DNA of 64,000 bases, taken from contig CACHZY010000002.1 of assembly GCA_902584445.1 (NCBI GenBank), positions 44,029 through 108,028 of the forward strand. Direction: 5' to 3'. The notes beneath the pieces were generated by a model. It saw only the letters and a list, made by a program, of their open reading frames with translations, did no database searches and had not been told where the DNA came from. Below are positions 26,761-35,377 of the stretch, piece after piece (position 1 is the first letter of the stretch; each line of letters opens with the position of its first letter). The translations under genes and the position numbers were made by a program. The stretch is from an uncultured Bacteroidota bacterium (GTDB lineage Bacteria; Bacteroidota; Bacteroidia; Flavobacteriales; Flavobacteriaceae).

Positions 26761-28098
26761 TTAAATCTTATTAGGAACCTCAAAACCTTGCCTGTAGTTT
26801 CGAGTAAGCATTTTATCGGCCTCTGGATCGTTGACAAATTTTTCCGCTTGAGGGTTAAAAGTTAAAACTTTTTCCATGCGATAGGCAATATTTCCCAAGT
26901 GAGCCAAACCAGAGGACAAATGTCCAGTTTCTATGGGTGCATTTAGTATCCCTGAATCGTGTTTACGAACTGCTTCTATAAAGTTGGTAAAATGACCATC
27001 TGTCCCTCCTGATCCTCTGTCCATTCCAGACGCTTCTTTGGCACCATCATCACCTGATTTACCCGGAGTTCTATCTTTTCCAAGATAGGTTTTGTACTTG
27101 CTGTATCCATCTACCACCAGAATTCCTTTATCACCGTAAAAAATATTTCCTACGGTAGCACCCTCCTCAGTATTTGTGCACCAAGGACGTACCTCGAATT
27201 GGATGATTTTTCCTTCCTCAGGATAATTGTAAACGGAGGTGAGTACCTCAGGAACTTCCTTACAATCGTCCCATAGAAATTTTCCGCCCATAGATGTAAT
27301 CTTTGTTGGCAGACCAACATCCAACCCCCACATACACAAATCTGTTTCATGTATTCCTTGATTTCCTACATCACCATTACCGTAGTCCCAATGCCAATGC
27401 CAGTTGTAGTGTACTAAATTTTCAGTAAAAGGTCTTTTGGGAGCAGGCCCTGTCCATAAGTCATAATCTAGACCTTTAGGAACGGAAGAAAACCCTTTGT
27501 CTCCAATATCCCCTCTCCATCTGAAGACCAAACCTCGAGCCATGTATACATTACCTATATAGCCGTCACGCAATAGACCAATAGCCTCGTTGATAGCAGG
27601 AGAACTTCTCAACTGTACCCCATGCTGTACAATTCTGTCGTATTTTTGAGCAGCTTCCACCATTTTTCTTCCTTCAAAAATATTGTGTGATCCTGGTTTT
27701 TCTACATATACATCCTTTCCAGCTTGACAAGCCCAAATAACTGACAACGCATGCCAGTGGTTGGGAGAGGCTATACTTACAACATCGATATCCTTGTCGT
27801 CCATAACCTTGCGCAAGTCTTGCTCCAGAGATACATCTTTATTGTATTTGTTTTTGAATTCACGCTGCCGCTTAAGCAATAAATTCCTATCGGGATCACA
27901 TAGTTTGGTGACATGAACATTTTTTTGTTTCATCAAGCTGCTGATGTGATTTTTTCCTCGACCATTAACTCCTAAAACAACAGCATTAATCCTATCATTG
28001 GCTCCAAAAACTGAAGCCGAAACAATTGAAGGCGCTAAAAATGTAGCGGTGCTAGCTGATATAGTATTTTTAATAAACTTTCGTCTAGATTTTTTCAT
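26761..28098 (-). CDS. Tat-exported Gfo/Idh/MocA-family oxidoreductase
   Basis: A 445-residue NAD(P)-dependent oxidoreductase with a twin-arginine signal (KKSRRKFIKN, Arg5-Arg6), so exported folded. The nucleotide-binding turn VVLGVNGRGKNH is near residue 42, the conserved EKPG near 135 (VYVEKPGSHN), and the C-terminal part has NYNWHWHWDYGNGDVGNQGI-like and GTDGHFTNFIEAVR segments usual for secreted members of Bacteroidota. Such proteins act on sugars or glycosides. Base composition stands out: bases 27001-27060 contain 30 G+C and 27601-27660 contain 26, against 17 in 25201-25260. It has no operon partner and is flanked by two copies of a hairpin element, hinting at separate acquisition. Confidence 0.9.
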   Translation of the reverse strand: MKKSRRKFIKNTISASTATFLAPSIVSASVFGANDRINAVVLGVNGRGKNHISSLMKQKNVHVTKLCDPDRNLLLKRQREFKNKYNKDVSLEQDLRKVMDDKDIDVVSIASPNHWHALSVIWACQAGKDVYVEKPGSHNIFEGRKMVEAAQKYDRIVQHGVQLRSSPAINEAIGLLRDGYIGNVYMARGLVFRWRGDIGDKGFSSVPKGLDYDLWTGPAPKRPFTENLVHYNWHWHWDYGNGDVGNQGIHETDLCMWGLDVGLPTKITSMGGKFLWDDCKEVPEVLTSVYNYPEEGKIIQFEVRPWCTNTEEGATVGNIFYGDKGILVVDGYSKYKTYLGKDRTPGKSGDDGAKEASGMDRGSGGTDGHFTNFIEAVRKHDSGILNAPIETGHLSSGLAHLGNIAYRMEKVLTFNPQAEKFVNDPEADKMLTRNYRQGFEVPNKI

Positions 28099-28170
28099 TT
28101 TGCTGAGAATTATTAGTTATTAAATTTATAAAACTTTTTTAAAGCATTTATTTTTATCTACAAAAAAAAA

Positions 28171-28344
28171 ATCACAAAGATTTTAAATAAAGTTCATGCC
28201 ATTGATTATGTCGCAAAGGTAGGAGAGGAGGTTATTGCATGTGATATGAGTAGCGCACCCCTAAATGACCAAGAGTTTGAGGCTGTTGTATTTTCTTTAT
28301 ATTTAATGAGCTACCCATATTCATTATTCAAAGAGATAGGTTAG
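28171..28344 (+). pseudogene. Remnant of an Rrp8-type SAM-dependent methyltransferase
   Basis: This stretch has no start codon but 57 open codons ending in TAG at 28342. The translation contains NKVHAIDYVA, VIACDMSSAPL and FSLYLM, which line up with the Rrp8 methyltransferase core (NKVxxFDHVA ... VIACDMxxVPLED ... VFSLSLMG). In Bacteroidota this domain also occurs at the end of some helicase proteins. The N-terminal SAM-binding part and everything after the SLxLM strand are missing, so it is a decayed fragment rather than a gene. Identification is from memory of the motif. Confidence 0.6.
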
Positions 28345-28394
28345 AAACTTTACTACCTATATGATTACCTGACGGTGGGTTGGGTTTTGTAAAA
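28330..28394 (+). repeat. Two-hairpin element, copy 2 (right flank of Gfo/Idh gene)
   Basis: ATAGGT (28336-28341) pairs with ACCTAT (28355-28360); a second, weaker ACC/GGT stem (28367-28369 with 28374-28376) follows, then GGGTTTTG. The pattern AGATAGGT...AAACTT..CTACCTAT..ATTACC..GGTGGGTT matches copy 1 at 26646-26706 in the same orientation, with scattered differences. Confidence 0.5.
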
Positions 28395-28452
28395 TCATTT
28401 TCTTTAAAGACTATAGCTAATATAATATTATATCGCCCATTGCTTCTTTGTG

Positions 28453-28488
28453 CCTAAATTTCTATTGCTCGACTGTTAGGTTTTTTTT
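28453..28488 (+). terminator. Possible weak Rho-independent terminator
   Basis: CCTAA (28453-28457) can pair with TTAGG (28476-28480), followed directly by eight T. The stem is short and the loop long (18 nt). It would serve whatever transcript once covered the methyltransferase remnant. Confidence 0.25.
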
Positions 28489-28504
28489 ATGATATTATGT
28501 TTAA

Positions 28505-29905
28505 TTATTCAATATTAAATTCACCTAAAATTGACCATCCACCGTATAGAGCATTTAGGTGGTCCCAATATCCATTAATTACCTCAATTTCATTAGAAAA
28601 AAGGATGTATGTGTTTCTAGAGTCCAATTTCCATACATCTGATTTTTTAATTTGAGAACCGGGTTGAACAATTCTAACACCAATGTTGTATTTTCCTTTT
28701 AAAAAGTCTGCTATGGACTTTTCAACTTTAAAAAACATCTTGTCACCAGGTAAAATATTTGTTGTTTTATAATCAGTTTCAATAATTTTTAACAATTCTT
28801 TTTCATCACTTAAAATCCCAAACTCAACGTCCCAATCGTAATACATTGGAGCAACACCAATATTGTTTATTTCAAGCTCAATTGAAAGTAATTCATTGGG
28901 TAAAAGTCTTTCTTGAAATTTACATTTTTCAATCTGGAAATTGTATCCCATTAATCTATGTAGTTTCATAAAAACATCGCATAATTCATCACTTTCATTT
29001 TCACAAGCATTAATTACCTTCATTGTGGAATAATGTCCTTTTTTAATCATTGTTTCACCTAACTCACTCAGATAAATTTGATTAAAATCATTTTGAGAAA
29101 TCTGAGGAGGATATTCACCTCCGATCGGACCTTCAATCCATTTGTTACCGTCAAATATGGCTTCATCAAATTCATTACTATGTTGAACTGGCCCAAAATA
29201 ATCATTATGGAAACCAATATCCCCAGTTGATTTTAGTGGCTCCCTCCATGGGTAACGACCCATTAATTTTTTGTTTTGGAAATTATCTTTGTAAAATGTA
29301 AGTATTTGATCTTTTGTTTCATCGGTAAGGTGAAAATCTCCGGAATAACCATAGCTATGCCATTCCCCCCAATATCCTATCACGCCAATTTGAAATGCGT
29401 AAATTCTTGGGTCAGAGTCGTATCTAAGGGAAAGCGCATTGATTGCTTCTTTAGCCTCGGATAAATATTTTTCATTATTGAAATTAGTTATGTATTTCCC
29501 ATTTTCGTCTCTTAATCTTTCAACACCAATTTGATCATATAGCCAATCCGGACCACCATCTGAAATCTCATTATCTCCATACCAATCAGTATAAAGCCTT
29601 AAGATCAGATGCCTGCCAGCACTCCCAGGCCTATTAATAACTTCTTCTATATAGTCATAGTTGAAACTACCATTTGTTGACTCAAAATCTTTCCATTTGA
29701 TGTATTGAAACCCGACTGAAGCATAATCGTAACCTTTCCACCAACCTGTATTCCATCCTTTCATGGGGTTTTTGTAAGGACCATTATTTTTTGGATATGT
29801 ATACTCTACAATTTTTGATACGCTTTCTTGCGAAGTATAGTCATCATCTTTCTTACAAGTAGATAGAACTAATTGAATAGATAAAATTAGAAGAACCCTT
29901 TTCAT
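28505..29905 (-). CDS. DUF4832-type lipoprotein with glycosidase-like TIM barrel
   Basis: A 466-residue lipoprotein (signal ending VLSTC, lipid Cys17, then Lys-Lys-Asp-Asp-Asp). Residues about 35-300 look like a TIM barrel of the DUF4874/GH42-like kind: NPMKGWNTGWW, the strand-like RHLILRLYTDWYG and a candidate acid Glu in VIGYWGEWHSYG. Residues about 330-460 form a beta-sandwich (DUF4832-like: LSIELEINNIGVAPMYYDW). Such proteins occur in polysaccharide-degrading Bacteroidota; no activity has been firmly assigned to my knowledge. It is a single gene between the methyltransferase remnant and the tmRNA region. Confidence 0.75.
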   Translation of the reverse strand: MKRVLLILSIQLVLSTCKKDDDYTSQESVSKIVEYTYPKNNGPYKNPMKGWNTGWWKGYDYASVGFQYIKWKDFESTNGSFNYDYIEEVINRPGSAGRHLILRLYTDWYGDNEISDGGPDWLYDQIGVERLRDENGKYITNFNNEKYLSEAKEAINALSLRYDSDPRIYAFQIGVIGYWGEWHSYGYSGDFHLTDETKDQILTFYKDNFQNKKLMGRYPWREPLKSTGDIGFHNDYFGPVQHSNEFDEAIFDGNKWIEGPIGGEYPPQISQNDFNQIYLSELGETMIKKGHYSTMKVINACENESDELCDVFMKLHRLMGYNFQIEKCKFQERLLPNELLSIELEINNIGVAPMYYDWDVEFGILSDEKELLKIIETDYKTTNILPGDKMFFKVEKSIADFLKGKYNIGVRIVQPGSQIKKSDVWKLDSRNTYILFSNEIEVINGYWDHLNALYGGWSILGEFNIE

Positions 29906-30013
29906 CTGATTGATGGCTAATTATAACAATTTAGTGAATTTATCAATTAATATAATACAAATCCACAAGGTTGGGACCAATCTAAATCAACTGTAAAGCA
30001 CTATCATAATTGA

Positions 30014-30142
30014 TATAACAGGGCTTTTGATAATGCCTTTAATGAGTCAGTTAGTTTTTTTATATGTTCAGAATGGTATGAAAAACCAAATAATAACGAT
30101 AAACCACATTTTTTAAATTGGTACAGTAAAATCGTTAAGTAG
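30014..30142 (+). pseudogene. Unidentified C-terminal gene fragment next to tmRNA
   Basis: A 42-codon frame directly after a TGA, without a start codon, ends in TAG at 30140. Its peptide (including FFICSEWYEKPNNN and KPHFLNWYSKIVK) has the composition of a real protein C-terminus, with Trp, Tyr, Cys and Pro. I cannot name the family. It may be a leftover of a gene disrupted beside the tmRNA gene. Confidence 0.3.
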
Positions 30143-30148
30143 TTGATT

Positions 30149-30176
30149 TTCCGCTATTTGTATATAAATAGCGGAA
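30149..30176. terminator. Perfect 11-bp stem hairpin just past the tmRNA 3' end
   Basis: TTCCGCTATTT (30149-30159) and AAATAGCGGAA (30166-30176) are perfectly complementary around a 6-base loop. It lies 16 bases beyond the tmRNA 3' end on the minus strand and could stop tmRNA transcription, although the T-run after it on the minus strand is poor. Confidence 0.5.
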
Positions 30177-30192
30177 GATAGTGGAAGATAGT
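30173..30192. repeat. 10-bp tandem duplication abutting tmRNA 3' end
   Basis: GGAAGATAGT is present twice in direct succession (30173-30182 and 30183-30192). The right copy ends on the last base of the tmRNA gene, and the left copy overlaps the arm of the hairpin at 30149-30176. Confidence 0.6.
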
Positions 30193-30590
30193 GGTGGAGT
30201 CGGCGGGAATCGAACCCGCGTCCAAACAAGACATAATAAAACTTTCTACAAGCTTAGTTTTCGTTTAATTTTCGAAGAATCAGTGACCGAAAACCGCCCA
30301 AGAATCCCTTATCATCTTTATTGAAAAACACTATCGATGCTTTAGTATTTCGGTGTTGACATTTATGGTGCCTCAAAATCGATCGCCGTCAACAAGGGCT
30401 ATCGAGAGACATCCGGCTTCCCAGCCTTGCTGGGACATGGCAAAGACTTACTATAATTCAGTCGATTATGCAGCTAGAGCGTAGTTATTCTCGCCATTTA
30501 AAAGTTGAAACATATTATTTACGAGCTCTGTCTCAGCGCTCGACTTGCTTATTTCATTATGGAAACCTGCTGTCAAAACCAGTCGACCCC
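30192..30590 (-). ncRNA. ssrA: tmRNA (transfer-messenger RNA)
   Basis: One-piece tmRNA of 399 nt that frees stalled ribosomes and tags the unfinished peptide. On the minus strand the 5' end reads GGGGTCGACTGGTTTTGACA (30590 downward), the usual tmRNA beginning, and the 3' end carries the T-arm GGTTCGATTCCCGCC and CCA at 30194-30192. The tag frame at 30495-30466 encodes GENNYALAA followed by TAA, the typical tag of Bacteroidota. Mature ends pair as a tRNA-like acceptor with its T-arm. The 3' end of ssrA is a common integration site; here it faces the accessory stretch at 23-30 kb. Confidence 0.97.
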
Positions 30591-30623
30591 ATATTTTCAA
30601 AGAACTTTACCAAAACGGAATTG

Positions 30624-30631
30624 CAAAGATA
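30624..30631 (-). promoter_or_regulatory. Candidate -7 box for tmRNA
   Basis: The minus strand reads TATCTTTG, a perfect TAnnTTTG, 33 bases before the mature 5' end of tmRNA. Transcription would begin about 27 bases ahead of the processed end. No good -33 TTTG is seen. Confidence 0.5.
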
Positions 30632-30676
30632 TAAAATTCATTAAGCTAACGTATGAGGTTTGAAAATCAACAAACT

Positions 30677-31510
30677 TTAATCAAACTTTATTAAGTTTTT
30701 TTCGTAATATTTTTTTAAGCCAGCTAAACGAGATAATAGACCCTCTAGGTATTTAATGTCAAGCATATTAGAACCATCACTTTTTGCATTAGCAGGATCA
30801 AAATGTGTTTCAATAAAGATTCCATCAGCCCCAGTGGCAATTCCAGCTCTCGCAATGGTCTCAATACTTTCTGGCCGACCACCTGTTATACCATTAGCTT
30901 GATTAGGTTGTTGAAGAGAATGGGTCACATCTAAAATTGTTGGAGCAAAATTCTTCATAACAGGTATCCCCCTATAATCGACTATTAGATCTTTATAGCC
31001 AAATTGGGTTCCACGGTCAGTTATCCAGGTATTTTTATTTCCAGTAGACTTAATTTTATTAACAGCAAATTGCATACTTTCAGGACTCATAAACTGACCT
31101 TTCTTAAGATTTATAAACTTTTTTGTTTTTCCTGCTGCAATCAATAAGTCTGTTTGTCGAACTAAAAAAGCAGGAATTTGTAAAACATCAACATAATTAG
31201 ATGCTAATTCTGCATCTTCAAGCTGATGGATATCAGTAATAGTAGGGAGGTTAAATCCTTTTCCTATCTTTTCAAGGATTTTAAGTGCTTTCTCATTTCC
31301 AATTCCTGTAAAACTATCCAACCGGCTTCGATTTGCCTTTTTAAAGCTCCCTTTAAAGATATACGGGATGGATAGCTTATCAGATATGGTTTTAATTTTT
31401 TCAGCGATACGCATAGCCATTTCCTCTCCTTCAATTGCACAAGGTCCTGCTATTAGAATAAACTGTTTACTATTGCTATGTGATATTTTAGGAAGATCAG
31501 CTAAGCCCAT
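30677..31510 (-). CDS. kdsA: 3-deoxy-8-phosphooctulonate (KDO-8-phosphate) synthase, metal-dependent type
   Basis: Cytoplasmic enzyme joining phosphoenolpyruvate and arabinose-5-phosphate to make KDO-8-phosphate for lipopolysaccharide. At 277 residues it is full length. The PEP site IAGPCAIE carries Cys24 where metal-independent enzymes such as that of E. coli have Asn; further ligands are the His in DVTHSLQQPN, the Glu in FIETHFDP and the Asp in AKSDGSNML, so this is a class II metal-dependent form. KANRSR and GNKNTWITDRGTQFGY are also conserved. It lies 32 bp after ftsE on the same strand and probably shares its transcript. Confidence 0.96.
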   Translation of the reverse strand: MGLADLPKISHSNSKQFILIAGPCAIEGEEMAMRIAEKIKTISDKLSIPYIFKGSFKKANRSRLDSFTGIGNEKALKILEKIGKGFNLPTITDIHQLEDAELASNYVDVLQIPAFLVRQTDLLIAAGKTKKFINLKKGQFMSPESMQFAVNKIKSTGNKNTWITDRGTQFGYKDLIVDYRGIPVMKNFAPTILDVTHSLQQPNQANGITGGRPESIETIARAGIATGADGIFIETHFDPANAKSDGSNMLDIKYLEGLLSRLAGLKKYYEKNLIKFD

Positions 31511-31542
31511 GATTGAATTTTGATAAAATTACAAAAGGAAAA

Positions 31543-32223
31543 TTAAGTTTTAGCAATCACTTCAAAAACCTTTCCATTTTCACATTTGAAAATTTTTCCT
31601 GGAAATTTTACTATCATCTGGTAGTCATGTGTTGCCATTAATAATGTCATTCCCTTTTCATGAAGTGATTTGAATAACTGCATGATTTCCTGGCTAGTCT
31701 GGGGATCAAGATTTCCAGTAGGTTCGTCCGCTATGATTAGTTTAGGCTCATTAAGCAGTGCTCTTGCAATGGCAACTCTTTGTTGCTCTCCACCGGAAAG
31801 TTCAAATGGGTATTTATTTTTATTCAAAGTTATACCTACCATTTTAAGCACCTTGTCAATTCGATCAGCTATTTCTTTTTTATTTTTCCATCCAGTAGAT
31901 TTTAATACAAATTTTAGATTATCATCAATAGTTCTATCTGGCAGCAGTTTGAAATCTTGGAAAACAACCCCTAATTCTCTCCTGAGATTTGGGATCTGTT
32001 TGCTTTTAAGCCTAGTTAAATCATATCCAGCTACATTGCCGACGCCACCTACCAACTCTAGATCTCCATAAATTGTTTTGATAAGGCTACTTTTCCCACT
32101 TCCAGTTCTTCCAATTAAAAAAACAAAACTCCCCTCTGAAACATCAATAGAAACGTTCTTTAAAATTATTCTTCCTCTTTGATTTATTGTAGCATCGCTA
32201 AAAGAAACAATATTATTAGGCAT
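31543..32223 (-). CDS. ftsE: FtsE-type ABC ATPase (cell division)
   Basis: Cytoplasmic ATPase subunit that works with the membrane protein FtsX to activate peptidoglycan hydrolases at the septum. Walker A GRTGSGKSS, Q-loop VVFQDFKLLPDRT, signature LSGGEQQRVAIARAL and Walker B LIIADEPTGNLD are all present; RTIDDNL and the short 226-residue length fit FtsE rather than LolD. I start at the ATG at 32223 (MPNNIVSF): the frame opens further up at a TTG (32244), but a promoter-like box covers 32242-32249. FtsX is not adjacent, which is usual in this phylum. Confidence 0.88.
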   Translation of the reverse strand: MPNNIVSFSDATINQRGRIILKNVSIDVSEGSFVFLIGRTGSGKSSLIKTIYGDLELVGGVGNVAGYDLTRLKSKQIPNLRRELGVVFQDFKLLPDRTIDDNLKFVLKSTGWKNKKEIADRIDKVLKMVGITLNKNKYPFELSGGEQQRVAIARALLNEPKLIIADEPTGNLDPQTSQEIMQLFKSLHEKGMTLLMATHDYQMIVKFPGKIFKCENGKVFEVIAKT

Positions 32224-32241
32224 TATCTGTTTAAACTTTAT

Positions 32242-32249
32242 CAAATGTA
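32242..32249 (-). promoter_or_regulatory. Candidate -7 box for ftsE-kdsA
   Basis: The minus strand reads TACATTTG, matching TAnnTTTG. Transcription would begin near 32235, a dozen bases before the ATG at 32223, which argues against the earlier TTG start for ftsE. Confidence 0.5.
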
Positions 32250-32355
32250 ATCTGTTTTATATTGCTAATAAAATTTGTTTAGACTTTATAAGTAAACCTA
32301 AATAAAACTGTTTGTATTGATATACGCTTTATATTTAAAGTTAATTATAATTAGG

Positions 32356-35300
32356 ATGAAAATAAATAATGTCAATTTCTTTTTATTTTTCTTCATTATT
32401 CAGCTTGCCTCTGGACAAATATTTCAAACTGAAAGACTAAAAAAAAGAGCCTCTTTGCTTTATTATAATGGCATGTATCCAAATGTTAATCAGGCGTTTG
32501 CTCTTTTTCAAGATTACAATTCAAGTGAGCAGGATTTACTTGACATTTCTTATTTCCAAATGGTTACTTCGCTTCGTCTTAACGAGCCTGGAGCGGTTGA
32601 TCTTATTGAAAATTTTAATCTAGATTACCCTAATAATTATATTATTAAAAACGTATATTTTGATCTCGCCAATTATTATTTTAATAACGAAAAGTATTCT
32701 TATGCCCAGAAATGGTTTAATAAAATCAAAGCCATAGATGTCCCAAAGCCTTCGCTTCCAATTTATTATTTCAATAAGGGTTATACTCTTTTCAACAAGA
32801 AAAATTATCAACAAGCAAAGCTACTCTTAGAAAAAGTAAAATTCAATCCAAAGTACGAGTCTGATGCTCACTATTACTTGGGTCACATTGCATACCAGTT
32901 AGAAGATTATGAAGGTGCATCAAGTTCTTTTAATCGAGTTTCAAAATCCGAACAACGCGAGGATCTCGGATACTTTCAAGTAGAGATGAATTTTAAATTA
33001 GGGAGATTTAAAAAAGCAATACAATTAGGGGAGGAGGAGTTAAAAAAGACAATTAGTAATAATGATATTTCAAATCTTTCAAAAATTATTGGGGAGAGTT
33101 ACTTTAATACCAACGAATATGAGAAAGCTATTGGTTATTTAAAAAATTACAAAGGAAAAAACGGAAGATGGAAACATGAAGATTTTTATCAGTTAGGATA
33201 TGCGTACTATAAAATTGGAAATTATAGTAAAGCGATAGATCAGTTTAGTAAGATCATTGGTAAAAAAGATAAACTTGCCCAAAATGCCTACTATTTCTTG
33301 GCTGAATGCTACATAAAAAATAAACGAAAATCCTCTGCACTTAATGCCTACAGAAGTGCTTCATCTATGGAATTTAGTGCAGAAATTACAAAACTATCGT
33401 TATTAAATTATGCACGACTGAGTTATGAAATTGGTAATCCTTATGAGCCAGTCACAAAGGTAATCATTAGATTTTTAGAGTCTTATCCAAAAACTCAACA
33501 TGAGCATGAATTGACCTCTTTTTTACTTAGCTCTTATACAAATAGTGGAAGTTATGACGAGGTAATTGCTCTTTTATCATCCCAAAATGATTACAAGGAT
33601 GAGCGATTATTACAAAAAGTTAGCTTTCTTAGAGCAGTTCAATTGTTTACTTCAGGAGATTATCAAAAAGCTAAATTTTATTTCCAAAATTCAATTGATA
33701 TAGATCAAAATAATAACATTACTAGTCAGTCTTTTTTCTGGAAAGGGCAGTCCGACTATGAATTAAATAATTTTCAAGAATCATTAAAATCCTATAGAGA
33801 ATTTGAGAAAAAGTCAATATCTGAAGGACTTTATGGTTTATTGCAATATCATTATAATTTGGGTTATACACTTTTTAAAATGAAGAATTATCTTCTTTCT
33901 TTGAAAGCTTTTGAAAAAGTAATTGATAGCAAAGAGTATTATTCAAATAGTAAGATTCGAGATGCTTTTTTACGATTAGGAGATGCTAATTTTGGATTAG
34001 GACAGTTTTGGCCTGCAATGGACAATTATAATGAAAGTATCGTTTTATCGCCTTCTCAATCTGACTATGCTTTATACCAAAAGTCAATTTGCTACGGTTT
34101 TGTAGATCGTAACTCAAAAAAAATAACTACTCTAGAAAAATTAATAAATAGTTACCCTGACTCTTCTTTTATTGATGATGCGTATTTTGAATTAGGTGTT
34201 ACTTACACAGCTACTGGTTCACTTGAAATGGCAATTAAAACCTATGAAAAATTAGTCAGTCTTTTTCCTCAAAGCCCCTATATACCCAGAGCTTTACTTA
34301 ACAAAGGTTTAATTCTTTATAATCAAGAAAAACTAATCAATTCTCAGGAGATACTAAAAAATCTTCTTGTTCGTTACCCAAAAGATGGAGTTGCAAAACA
34401 AGCTTTAGGCACACTTAAAGAAATTTCAATTGACCTTGATAAAGTTCCCGAATTTACTCTTTGGTTAAGAACTTTAAAAATTGATAGTTTCACAGATAAC
34501 GAATTAGAAAGAACAGCTTTTGCAGCTGCAGAAAAGCAGTTTCTCTCTAATAGAAAAAAACAAGCCAAAAAATCCTTTCTTTACTACCTAGATGTTTATC
34601 CTCAAGGGTTTAACTCAATTGAATCAAGGTTTACTCTAGCGGAAATTTATAGTGAAGAAGAAAACTTTAATGAAGCACTTAATTACTATAATCAAATTAT
34701 CGACCTAGGCTCAAATGATTATAGGGAAGAGGCACTAGTTAAGGCATCCAAAATATTAATTAATGATTTATTACTTGAAGATGCAGTTGTCCTCCTGGAG
34801 GAATTGAATGATGTTGCAGTGTTTTCTGAAAACAAAAGTTACTCACTATTTAATTTAATGAGGGTTTATTATCAATTAAATGAATTTGTTAAGGCTTTAG
34901 ATAAGGTTGAAGAAGTATTGGCAATGAAGGACTTAAATCCTAAGATTAAGTGGGATGCTTATGATATACTTGCTCATGCTTCACTGAAGTTAAACGATAG
35001 TCTAGCGGCTAAAAATGCATTCAAGATTTTAGAAAAATCACCAATTGATAAATTAGCAGCTGAGGCTTACTATTTTGATGCCTATAATTATTTTATGATT
35101 AAAGAACACATAAAATCTAACGAGATTATCGCCTCTTTATCACAAAAATTTAGTTCTCAGCCTATTTGGGCGGCAAAAAGTTTGCTGCTTATGGCCAAAA
35201 ACTTTTACGCCCTGGATGATTCTTTCCAGGCTACTTATATACTTGAATCATTAATTGAGAATTATAGTCGTTTTGAGGATTTAACAGTAATTGCGAAAAC

Positions 35301-35373
35301 TTTACTTGAAGAAATAAAACAAATAGAATCTCAGAAAAATGCTAGTTTATCAAAAATTCAAGATGATGTATAG
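32356..35373 (+). CDS. Large exported tetratricopeptide-repeat protein
   Basis: A 1005-residue periplasmic or envelope TPR protein. The ATG at 32356 gives a good signal peptide (FFLFFFIIQLASGQ); the frame's earlier TTG at 32317 does not. More than a dozen TPR-like units follow over the whole length, e.g. FNKGYTLFNKKNYQQAKLLL, YQLGYAYYKIGNYSKAIDQF, YNLGYTLFKMKNYLLSLKAF and YFELGVTYTATGSLEMAIKTY-like segments. No enzyme domain is visible. The next gene, an outer-membrane barrel, starts 5 bp after its stop, so the pair is probably one functional unit, perhaps a scaffold for envelope assembly or secretion (inference). Confidence 0.85.
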   Translation: MKINNVNFFLFFFIIQLASGQIFQTERLKKRASLLYYNGMYPNVNQAFALFQDYNSSEQDLLDISYFQMVTSLRLNEPGAVDLIENFNLDYPNNYIIKNVYFDLANYYFNNEKYSYAQKWFNKIKAIDVPKPSLPIYYFNKGYTLFNKKNYQQAKLLLEKVKFNPKYESDAHYYLGHIAYQLEDYEGASSSFNRVSKSEQREDLGYFQVEMNFKLGRFKKAIQLGEEELKKTISNNDISNLSKIIGESYFNTNEYEKAIGYLKNYKGKNGRWKHEDFYQLGYAYYKIGNYSKAIDQFSKIIGKKDKLAQNAYYFLAECYIKNKRKSSALNAYRSASSMEFSAEITKLSLLNYARLSYEIGNPYEPVTKVIIRFLESYPKTQHEHELTSFLLSSYTNSGSYDEVIALLSSQNDYKDERLLQKVSFLRAVQLFTSGDYQKAKFYFQNSIDIDQNNNITSQSFFWKGQSDYELNNFQESLKSYREFEKKSISEGLYGLLQYHYNLGYTLFKMKNYLLSLKAFEKVIDSKEYYSNSKIRDAFLRLGDANFGLGQFWPAMDNYNESIVLSPSQSDYALYQKSICYGFVDRNSKKITTLEKLINSYPDSSFIDDAYFELGVTYTATGSLEMAIKTYEKLVSLFPQSPYIPRALLNKGLILYNQEKLINSQEILKNLLVRYPKDGVAKQALGTLKEISIDLDKVPEFTLWLRTLKIDSFTDNELERTAFAAAEKQFLSNRKKQAKKSFLYYLDVYPQGFNSIESRFTLAEIYSEEENFNEALNYYNQIIDLGSNDYREEALVKASKILINDLLLEDAVVLLEELNDVAVFSENKSYSLFNLMRVYYQLNEFVKALDKVEEVLAMKDLNPKIKWDAYDILAHASLKLNDSLAAKNAFKILEKSPIDKLAAEAYYFDAYNYFMIKEHIKSNEIIASLSQKFSSQPIWAAKSLLLMAKNFYALDDSFQATYILESLIENYSRFEDLTVIAKTLLEEIKQIESQKNASLSKIQDDV

Positions 35374-35377
35374 CAGT

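Noticed and set aside
26761..28098. Insertion sequence carrying the Gfo/Idh gene
   Set aside because: No transposase, and the flanking repeats are direct, diverged and hairpin-forming rather than terminal inverted repeats.
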